This document shows, in pieces, positions 12,825-18,343 of a DNA stretch of 18,343 nt. The position numbers were made by a program, and so were the translations under genes. Position 1 is the first letter of the stretch. Every line of letters begins with the position of its first letter. The notes below the pieces were generated by a model, which was not told the DNA's origin, did not search any database, and saw only the letters and a list, made by a program, of their open reading frames with translations. Source of the stretch: Candidatus Parvarchaeota archaeon (GTDB lineage Archaea > Nanobdellota > Nanobdellia > Parvarchaeales > Parvarchaeaceae); contig JAMDDW010000004.1 of assembly GCA_023488405.1 (NCBI GenBank), positions 1-18,343 of the forward strand, in the 5' to 3' direction.

Positions 12825-14033
12825 ATGAATAGAGTAAGCAAGGAAGAAAAGACATTCAAGTTCTTTCTGGTTTCTAGGGCATCTAGAAGCGTAGCTCTCA
12901 TATTTGTCACATTGTCCTTGCCCCTTTACCTTTTTGCACTACATTATAACATAATCTCAATAGGAATAATATATTTTGTCATAATGGCATTCAATGCCGG
13001 CCTGTCATTACTTCTTGGTGCTTTAGGCGACAGAATAGGGTATAAGAAATCACTTATAATAGGAGAAGTTTTTCCACTCGCGGCCTTGATATTGCTTACT
13101 CTCTCAGTGAATTTTTTTGCAATAGTCATAGCGGCAATAATTGGAGGAATAGCAGGTGCTGCGGGAGGAATGAGAGGGACTTTTTCACCAGGGTCTACGG
13201 CATTGATAGTGAGCAACTGGAAGGATAGCAAAGAGAGAGTAAAGAAACTAGCGGATACTACGTATGTTGGTTCTGCATTTGCAATATTCGGCAGCCTCAT
13301 GCTTTATTTCAAGGCTTTTTTTGTTAATTCAGTGGGTATAATAGACAGTTTCAGAATATTGTTTGGGCTCTCAGCTTTCATGATTTTTATCTCACTATTC
13401 GCACTATTGTTTGTCGCAGAGGTAAAGAGACCGAAAAAAACGACCAGAGTAATGAAGCGGCAAAGCATACACTACTCTATTAAGGTTATCATCGCTAATT
13501 CCTTCAACGGTTTGGGATTGGGTATGGCAGTTCCTCTTCTCCCCCTATGGTTTGAACTGCGTTTCGGTGTAAACAGTAGCCTTATCGGTATAATATATAC
13601 TATTTCATATGCAGCTACTGCGCTTGCCGCATTTGCAGCCTCAAGAAAAGCATATTCTCCAAGGTTTTCCACGCTTTTTACTGCCTCTTATACAAGGGCA
13701 TTGCAGGGAGTGATGCTAATAATAATAGCATTTTCTCCGTTGTTTATTCTTTCATCTCTTTTCTTTACTATCCGTTCATTTATAGCGGGTTTCGGCTCCC
13801 CATCAAGAAGTGCAGTAAACATGAGCGGCGTGGATTCTCAGGATTATGGGACGGCATCAAGCGTGATGGGTCTAGCAAACAGGTTGGCACAGACAAGTTC
13901 AGGTTTATCCGGTTACTTGATGGATGTTTCACTGCCATTTCCAGTTCTTTTTGGGGGGGTTCTCCAAACAGTTGGCGGATTTATCTACTTTAAAGTATTA
14001 TCTCAAAATAAAAAAAGGGTTTATAAGCGATGA
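12825..14033 (+). CDS. Major facilitator superfamily transporter
   Basis: This 402-residue MFS permease has about 12 membrane segments in two sixes, split by a basic cytoplasmic loop (KRPKKTTRVMKRQ). Motif A is GALGDRIGYKK (65-75) between TM2 and TM3. The GGIAGAAGGMRG stretch is a glycine-rich TM4 region, and a second-half counterpart of motif A is weak (AASRKAYSPR). The sixth and eleventh segments look normal. The family moves small solutes or drugs by proton coupling; sequence alone does not tell the cargo. An ATG at 12821 gives only the three-residue peptide MNE before TAG, so 12825 is the start. The next gene begins 15 bases after this stop. Confidence 0.92.
   Translation: MNRVSKEEKTFKFFLVSRASRSVALIFVTLSLPLYLFALHYNIISIGIIYFVIMAFNAGLSLLLGALGDRIGYKKSLIIGEVFPLAALILLTLSVNFFAIVIAAIIGGIAGAAGGMRGTFSPGSTALIVSNWKDSKERVKKLADTTYVGSAFAIFGSLMLYFKAFFVNSVGIIDSFRILFGLSAFMIFISLFALLFVAEVKRPKKTTRVMKRQSIHYSIKVIIANSFNGLGLGMAVPLLPLWFELRFGVNSSLIGIIYTISYAATALAAFAASRKAYSPRFSTLFTASYTRALQGVMLIIIAFSPLFILSSLFFTIRSFIAGFGSPSRSAVNMSGVDSQDYGTASSVMGLANRLAQTSSGLSGYLMDVSLPFPVLFGGVLQTVGGFIYFKVLSQNKKRVYKR
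14019..14028 (+). promoter_or_regulatory. TATA-like box inside the MFS gene end
   Basis: GTTTATAAGC is centred about 25 bases before the ATG at 14049, within the last codons of the MFS gene. It could give the DUF5658-like gene its own leaderless transcript. A T6 run (14034-14039) lies between. Confidence 0.4.
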
Positions 14034-14048
14034 TTTTTTAAAGGTATA

Positions 14049-14609
14049 ATGGGCTTAGATTCCATAATCGACGATGAAAACAAAGAGGTTTATGCGAATA
14101 AAAACCTCAAATATTACCTTAGTAAGGCCTTTTCCGGTTTGAAAAAATTCTATAAGGATAACCTGGCAGTTAAATTTAAGTTTCTTTATGAAAGCGCAGC
14201 GATGTTTTCCGACAGAATACTTACTTATTTTGGCTTGGAATACCAAGGGGGCCAGGAAGCGAATCCTATAATGGCAAAGCTGTTCAACTACATAGGAATA
14301 ATTCCCTCTGCTATAAGTTCCTATATAATAGCGAACGTTTCTATGTATATCTTCTCTTCCAAGATACATAAAAAAGTTGGCTTGAAAGACAAGCAAATGC
14401 TTGGAAGTATATATCTTGGTATGGGCGGATCCGAATCCCTAGTTTCACTACATAATTATCTTTCAATGAACAACTATAACAACATAATAGCAAATATGAG
14501 CTATGCCCAGTCTTTTATACCGCTTACAATAATCTGTGTATCCCCATTTTTATATTATTGGGGCAGAGAATACTTGCATAGAAAGAAAGACGCCAAAACA
14601 AATGTTTAG
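14049..14609 (+). CDS. DUF5658-like membrane protein
   Basis: This is a 186-residue membrane protein. After a soluble, charged N-terminus (1-40) it has hydrophobic segments at about 50-65, 80-103, 115-135 and 152-170. The segment SDRILTYFGLEYQGGQEANP (54-73) matches the signature of the DUF5658-type family (Asp-x-x-x-T, then E-x-N-P) found in archaeal and bacterial membrane proteins of unknown function. The C-terminus is basic and cytoplasmic (REYLHRKKDAK). It is adjacent to and possibly co-transcribed with the MFS transporter, so it could be an accessory of it. Its stop overlaps by four bases the stop of the convergent nitrilase-family gene, TTAG being read both ways. Confidence 0.75.
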   Translation: MGLDSIIDDENKEVYANKNLKYYLSKAFSGLKKFYKDNLAVKFKFLYESAAMFSDRILTYFGLEYQGGQEANPIMAKLFNYIGIIPSAISSYIIANVSMYIFSSKIHKKVGLKDKQMLGSIYLGMGGSESLVSLHNYLSMNNYNNIIANMSYAQSFIPLTIICVSPFLYYWGREYLHRKKDAKTNV

Positions 14610-15481
14610 AGATCGAACTGCAAATTAAATAAGTGTAGATCATTTGATTTTTCGATAGGTCTTAACTTCGGTGCATATTTACCGGACACATTTATTTCTA
14701 CACCTTTAAATCCATCCACGGCCGCAATGTATCCACTATTGTTTATAACGCTATCCGTAGATGAATTACCACATGAAGAAAGCACCTGCAGATCTAAATT
14801 ATCTATGCCATATTTTTTTAGTATCCCCGCATCGGCACATATCTCAACCGAAGTGTTTATGCCTTCAAAGTTTACTATTGGGTCTTCCCCATAAGATAAT
14901 GAGTATTTCCCTTCGCAATATTCATCATTGTTTGTTTCAGAGGGATATAACTTTAATGCTCCTTCTAAATTGAATTTTGAACCGAGGCCATCATTGAACT
15001 TGTAAACGCTTTTTATCACTTCGCCGTTTCTAATCACTGGCATTACGTTATACAGCGCCTTATTTTCATCATAAAACATGGCAGTTCCTGGAAAAATAAG
15101 CATATCTGAACCCCTGCTTGCCATCTTAAGACCTTTTAACAGCTTTTCGTATTCTCTTTTCGAGTAAGGTATTCTCGGAACCTCTTTAAACAGTGATTCA
15201 TCATTTATTTTTTCTTCAAGTATTTTCTTTGCATCCCTAGGTGCATATTCGCAGTAATCCGGAGCATTGAACAGCATATTAATTGCATCCTTTGCCTTGT
15301 TGTTTCTGATAAATTTCTGAACATATACTCCTGAAGCGGATGTAAGGCTCCATTCCGGCCCTATCAGTATATCTATTTCTCTGTCTTTAGCACGGTAAAT
15401 ATTCGCTATTACTTCGTAAGGGTTTCCATTATGGGTGGTTTCAATATTGCTCATTGCCCCAAGGATCATTTCTATTTTCAT
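14606..15481 (-). CDS. Nitrilase-superfamily carbon-nitrogen hydrolase
   Basis: This 291-residue protein has the Glu-Lys-Cys triad of the nitrilase superfamily, which hydrolyses amides, nitriles or carbamoyl groups by a thioester. E43 lies in GPEWSL, K161 in SVYKFNDG and C215 in SVEICADAG. The Glu-Lys and Lys-Cys distances are longer than is common in the family, with an insert at about 52-115 (KFIRNNKAKD and YAPRDAKKILEEK). This may be a lid or an oligomer contact. The end of the protein (261-291) has VEINVSGKYAPKL, matching the last strands. The subfamily is not identified; an aliphatic amidase or N-carbamoyl hydrolase role are guesses. TATA-like TAATATTAA (15502-15510) lies 25 bases upstream. 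Confidence 0.8.
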   Translation of the reverse strand: MKIEMILGAMSNIETTHNGNPYEVIANIYRAKDREIDILIGPEWSLTSASGVYVQKFIRNNKAKDAINMLFNAPDYCEYAPRDAKKILEEKINDESLFKEVPRIPYSKREYEKLLKGLKMASRGSDMLIFPGTAMFYDENKALYNVMPVIRNGEVIKSVYKFNDGLGSKFNLEGALKLYPSETNNDEYCEGKYSLSYGEDPIVNFEGINTSVEICADAGILKKYGIDNLDLQVLSSCGNSSTDSVINNSGYIAAVDGFKGVEINVSGKYAPKLRPIEKSNDLHLFNLQFDL

Positions 15482-15501
15482 TTTCTCTATCAGAAAGTAA
15501 A

Positions 15502-15510
15502 TAATATTAA
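15502..15510 (-). promoter_or_regulatory. TATA-like box of the nitrilase-family gene
   Basis: The minus strand reads TTAATATTA, centred 25 bases before the ATG at 15481. It is a less typical sequence, and the assignment rests mostly on the spacing. Confidence 0.35.
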
Positions 15511-15546
15511 TAGTTTTTGCTTCCTTAGAAACTAAAAGTTAACCAA

Positions 15547-16188
15547 TTAAGGAGGAGCTGCGAGGTGGGCAGGAATCGCGGCTCCGCCGGTATAGGCTGC
15601 AAGCAGTGAGCCCAATGTTAAGAAGACTAAGAATATTACTATGTAAATGATCCAACTTTTATTTAATGGTTTATTGCTGCCATTCTCTCTATATTTGTCC
15701 ATTACCAATGTGGTTGGATAAGCGAATATTCCTGCAATGCCAAAAGCTGTATACAAACCAAGAAGTGCTATTGGAGATTTAGTATACCCTAGATTATAAC
15801 CGGAAATACCATATTCTATTAGGACTAAGCCCATGAATAATGCAATAAGTCCAACGTACTGCAATTTCTGATTATATTTAACTGATAATACGAATCCAAG
15901 GGTTACTATTCCCAACATTATGAACGGATCATAGAATAGTAAATTATATGCACCGGGTAAATTCCAGGTCATTTCTCCATAAAAGCCCATTACAAGAATG
16001 AATACTGCTATAGCCGCAAACATGTATATAGAGCCCTGTAAGTGTGATTCTATGCTCAATTTTGAATTTGATTTAGTTACATATCTTGCTTTGTAATCCC
16101 TATAAATAGCAATCACAGTATAATCCATAAGAAATCCGATAAATGCAACGAAGAACAATTCCAATGCCAATTCATCTACGAATCCCAT
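15547..16188 (-). CDS. DUF981 family membrane protein
   Basis: This 213-residue protein has six likely membrane segments (about 9-28, 54-70, 87-103, 110-126, 140-160 and 179-199). The block WNLPGAYNLLFYDPF (75-89) is the mark of the DUF981 family as I remember it, a set of archaeal membrane proteins seen in Sulfolobales and Thermoplasmatales. A role in the respiratory membrane is suggested by its position 55 bases downstream of the cytochrome b gene on the same strand. No heme-binding His pairs or metal motifs are visible, and the two His (49 and 208) are too far apart to suggest heme. It has its own TATA-like box, so the pair can be expressed together or apart. Confidence 0.82.
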   Translation of the reverse strand: MGFVDELALELFFVAFIGFLMDYTVIAIYRDYKARYVTKSNSKLSIESHLQGSIYMFAAIAVFILVMGFYGEMTWNLPGAYNLLFYDPFIMLGIVTLGFVLSVKYNQKLQYVGLIALFMGLVLIEYGISGYNLGYTKSPIALLGLYTAFGIAGIFAYPTTLVMDKYRENGSNKPLNKSWIIYIVIFLVFLTLGSLLAAYTGGAAIPAHLAAPP

Positions 16189-16208
16189 AATTAATGTAAT
16201 ATTTTATT

Positions 16209-16218
16209 GTTTATAAAC
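16209..16218 (-). promoter_or_regulatory. TATA box of the DUF981 gene
   Basis: GTTTATAAAC is a perfect 10-base palindrome centred 25 bases before the ATG at 16188, in the gap after the cytochrome b gene. Confidence 0.5.
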
Positions 16219-16243
16219 CTTTATTATCCATTTGGTTACGGCT

Positions 16244-17677
16244 TTACTTTTTCTTCCGCATTTCAGGATTTGTGTACTTGTTCCAAAACAGCTTGTACAT
16301 CTTCAGTTTATCAGGCAATTTATTCAAATATGGAATAAATGGAAACAGCATCAATATGAAAAAGATGCTTATTGCTACCAATCCATTCTCAAGGTCATTC
16401 CACCATGAAATATTTGATGTTGCTATCTCAAGGGCATCGTATGGTATAAGCCAATATTCTATAGACCAGGGGGGTGCGCCTACCTTTAGCATTCCCCACT
16501 GTGCAGTCCTTAAGCCATAATGCGTTGCAGCAGTCGTCAACGCACCTGTATCGTACAAAAATCTTAAAACATACGTTTCATCCAATCCACTGGAGCTTTC
16601 ATTTTGTACCACTAATTGATATTCTCCCGATTCCGCCATTTTAGTCAAACTGGCAGTCGCAATTATTAATGGGTTTTGAGAATTCATTGCACTTGAAATT
16701 GAGCCATTGTTGCTAAAGTAATTATACGCTTGCATAAACTGCGCTTTTTGTTGCGAAGGGCTTTCATTAAAAAATATTGAAAGTTCATTTGTTTTATTTT
16801 CAAGGTTTACATAAGTGTAATATGGAACTGTGAAGTAAACTGCCCTAGTACTAAAAGTATACGGATCTATACTGTCAAGGTAAGTAGCAGTCCCCGATGA
16901 AAAGTTGAATTCCTGCAGCAAAGTAGTTGCAACTCCAGAAGGATTAGAATTTGCTGCCTGACTAATTGTCAAAGGTGCTATATACGGTGAGCTGAATACA
17001 AATGCAAACACCAATACTATTATGAAAATATAAATCATTCTTCTGTACATCTTTTTATGGTCTGCCTTTACCATCTTATAAGGTATGTCTTTTCTATAAG
17101 GAGTGCTTAATCCGTCTTTTTTTACCAATGAATAATGCATAAACATAAGCAGAATCAAAAGAATAGGGATTATGGCTACATGCCAGCCTAAAACGGCCCC
17201 TTGATTCAATGGATTTACCCAAAAGCCTAAGCCCATGCCATTCCATAGGTCCGCACCTGCCTTGTCGTTCCACTGTGAAAGCAGCCCCCCTTGGACTCCT
17301 ATACCAAATGCAAATTCTAGTAAAACCAAAAGAAGAAGCACACTGCCAATCATCCAAACAAGCTTTTTCTTTCTGAATGCAGACGTTGAAAAATTAACGA
17401 AAAGATGGATAAACATCAATGTCACAAAGGCTTCTGCTGCCCATAAATGTAAGCTTCGGAAGAAGGTACCGATTGCAGTAGTATCCCACCAGTAAGGGCC
17501 AAAAATTAGCATTATCATGCCGCTTATTGCCAATATTACGAATAATTCTAAAAGGTATATTCCTATCGTGAAAAAGAAGCTGTTGCCATAAGATGGCACA
17601 TATTTTATGTACTGATCATGCATTAAATCGATCAAAGGGCTAAAAAATGAGCTATTGCCTTTTTTATCCTTGTCCAT
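16244..17677 (-). CDS. Cytochrome b (b6/bc1 type) with enlarged quinol-site loop
   Basis: This is a di-heme cytochrome b of 477 residues, the membrane subunit that passes electrons from quinol in bc-type complexes. Helix A is about 35-60; helix B carries H77-x13-H91; helix C is 108-128; helix D carries H166-x14-H181, a b6-like spacing. R74 and nearby Gly residues fit the heme b sites. Helix E is 213-232. The next loop usually leads directly to PEWY, but here about 150 residues (roughly 245-395) rich in Asn, Ser and Tyr come first, with a few N-x-S/T sequons. IEYWLIPYDAL (406-416) stands at the PEWY position, and only one helix (430-450) follows. Residues 451-477 are basic. No Rieske protein gene is in the window; it may lie elsewhere. 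The large loop would be outside the cell. Confidence 0.88.
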   Translation of the reverse strand: MDKDKKGNSSFFSPLIDLMHDQYIKYVPSYGNSFFFTIGIYLLELFVILAISGMIMLIFGPYWWDTTAIGTFFRSLHLWAAEAFVTLMFIHLFVNFSTSAFRKKKLVWMIGSVLLLLVLLEFAFGIGVQGGLLSQWNDKAGADLWNGMGLGFWVNPLNQGAVLGWHVAIIPILLILLMFMHYSLVKKDGLSTPYRKDIPYKMVKADHKKMYRRMIYIFIIVLVFAFVFSSPYIAPLTISQAANSNPSGVATTLLQEFNFSSGTATYLDSIDPYTFSTRAVYFTVPYYTYVNLENKTNELSIFFNESPSQQKAQFMQAYNYFSNNGSISSAMNSQNPLIIATASLTKMAESGEYQLVVQNESSSGLDETYVLRFLYDTGALTTAATHYGLRTAQWGMLKVGAPPWSIEYWLIPYDALEIATSNISWWNDLENGLVAISIFFILMLFPFIPYLNKLPDKLKMYKLFWNKYTNPEMRKKK

Positions 17678-17701
17678 ACCTTATCAAATAACTAATTATC
17701 C

Positions 17702-17711
17702 CTATAAATAG
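17702..17711 (-). promoter_or_regulatory. TATA box of the cytochrome b gene
   Basis: The minus strand reads CTATTTATAG, centred about 29 bases before the ATG at 17677, so a leader of a few bases is possible. Confidence 0.5.
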
Positions 17712-17760
17712 TTCAACTGCAAAAAAATGCAGCTTTACTGCCTTATTTTAAAAAGGTATT

Positions 17761-18138
17761 TTATATTTTTATAGGATTGCTAACTTCTTGGTTATTACCG
17801 TTTGGTCCATTTTGGCATTCTCCGCAGTTCTTAACGCTTTCTGAACCATTGCAATTGACTTTTTTAAATGTTTCAAATGCAGAAACTAGTGATTTGCCAG
17901 TTTCAGTCATGCTGTATTCACTCCTTTTCATGTTATTGTTATATGATACCTTCTTGGTTATGAGCCCTCTTTTCACTAAATCATTTAACGCTTTATTAAG
18001 CGTTTTAGGGTATATCTTAGGATTCAATGAAAGCAGCTTGTCGAAGTTTATGCCATCATTTTTGGTTATTTCCTCTAATACTGTTGCGTCCCACTTCTTT
18101 CCAAGCACATTCAAAAGGTCTAAAGTATTGCATGCCAT
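17761..18138 (-). CDS. HxlR-type winged-helix regulator with Cys-rich tail
   Basis: This 125-residue transcription factor fits the HxlR family: LLNVLGKKWDATVLEEI at the N-terminus (8-24), YPKTLNKALNDLVKRGLITKK as recognition helix and wing start (43-63), and YSMTETGKSL (75-84) as the wing end. Such proteins bind DNA as dimers, and many sense redox or electrophiles through Cys. Here C3 stands before the domain, where HxlR members often keep a sensing Cys, and C95, C104 and C107 (CGEC) follow in a Gly/Asn-rich tail, so metal or disulfide sensing is plausible. It could act on the redox genes in the window, for example at the inverted repeat upstream of the FMN reductase, or on the gene upstream. 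The promoter is weak (TGCATTAAAG about 18161-18170). Confidence 0.88.
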   Translation of the reverse strand: MACNTLDLLNVLGKKWDATVLEEITKNDGINFDKLLSLNPKIYPKTLNKALNDLVKRGLITKKVSYNNNMKRSEYSMTETGKSLVSAFETFKKVNCNGSESVKNCGECQNGPNGNNQEVSNPIKI

Positions 18139-18170
18139 ATAAATTATTGATTTTCTCTGCTTTAATGCAT

Positions 18171-18341
18171 TTAGTTTATCTTCTCTTCCTTGAAATTATA
18201 GCTGTTTATCTTGTCTTCATTCTTTTTATGCTGTTTTGCTATCGGCTCAGTGTAGTATTTTCCTTCCAAACTTGAAAGAAAATCTAGGTCTTCTTTATTA
18301 AGCTTTATTTTAGCCGCTTCAAGGTCTTCTTTCATGTGAGC
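18171..18341 (-). CDS. Partial gene, C-terminal end, possibly aldo/keto reductase
   Basis: A reading frame enters from the right window edge and stops at 18171-18173 (TAA on the minus strand), giving the last 56 residues of a protein. The part AHMKEDLEAAKIKLNKEDLD resembles the C-terminal end of aldo/keto reductases (…enL.a..ikLs.eDl..L), and the final stretch (residues 38-56) is charged and polar. The match is short, so this assignment is weak. A short gene of 54 residues starting at the in-frame ATG at 18335 is the alternative. It lies 32 bases upstream of the HxlR start on the same strand; HxlR regulators are often next to genes they control. Confidence 0.5.
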   Translation of the reverse strand, partial: AHMKEDLEAAKIKLNKEDLDFLSSLEGKYYTEPIAKQHKKNEDKINSYNFKEEKIN

Positions 18342-18343
18342 TG

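Noticed and set aside
17717..17732. Small hairpin CTGCA-A6-TGCAG upstream of the cytochrome b gene
   Set aside because: The 5-base stem is too short to call a regulatory site, and it lies upstream of the TATA box without further support.
17777..18142. 121-residue plus-strand ORF opposite the HxlR gene
   Set aside because: The minus strand encodes a clear HxlR winged-helix protein; the plus-strand frame is its shadow.
1..18343. tRNA, rRNA, CRISPR array, intact insertion sequence or defence island
   Set aside because: The intergenic gaps are short, no repeat-spacer pattern or cloverleaf was seen, and no transposase, Cas, restriction or toxin-antitoxin pair was recognised.

Overview
The window is AT-rich DNA with densely packed protein genes, most on the minus strand. 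It looks archaeal. Nearly every gene has a TATA-like box (TTTAAATAC or TTTATATA type) centred about 25 bases upstream of its start codon, which implies leaderless transcripts. The gene content agrees: a short C2H2 zinc-finger protein, a Bud32/RIO-like kinase, a DUF981 membrane protein beside a cytochrome b, and sequon-rich surface proteins. An aerobic, possibly acidophilic archaeon of the Thermoplasmata or the Micrarchaeota/Parvarchaeota (ARMAN) type would fit; that placement is inference. No rRNA, tRNA, CRISPR array or intact insertion sequence is visible.

Layout. 1-390: the end of an upstream reading frame, a small ORF behind the window's only strong Shine-Dalgarno sequence, an in-frame continuation past a TAA stop, and a compound inverted repeat. 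387-2561 (minus): an HExxH putative metallopeptidase, a GNAT acetyltransferase and a nucleoside phosphorylase-like protein, each with its own TATA box. 2689-2991 (plus): a C2H2 zinc finger with a disordered Gln/Pro/Glu tail, ending at a T8 tract and a hairpin shared with the convergent HEPN/DUF4145-like gene. 3755-5104 and 6550-8498 (minus): three membrane or cell-surface proteins, two of them dense in N-glycosylation sequons. They flank a plus-strand pair, a short-chain dehydrogenase and an MTH1-like Nudix hydrolase.

8603-9775 (plus): a small SAM methyltransferase and a divergent kinase-fold protein. 9857-12764 (minus): a TIGR04053-type radical SAM/SPASM protein, an NAD(P)H-dependent FMN reductase and a Nudix-methyltransferase fusion. 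12825-14609 (plus): an MFS transporter and a DUF5658-like membrane protein. 14606-15481 (minus): a nitrilase-superfamily amidohydrolase. 15547-17677 (minus): a respiratory pair, an unusual cytochrome b and a DUF981 membrane protein. 17761-18341 (minus): a cysteine-bearing HxlR-type regulator behind the C-terminal end of a possible aldo/keto reductase.

Several genes fit redox chemistry and nucleotide clean-up in an aerobe: cytochrome b, FMN reductase, dehydrogenase, MTH1-like 8-oxo-purine hydrolase and an HxlR regulator. The most unusual items are the cytochrome b with a roughly 150-residue insertion in its quinol-site loop and a degenerate PEWY motif, and the fusion of a Nudix hydrolase to a decayed methyltransferase fold. 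I found no clear multi-gene undescribed system such as a defence island.
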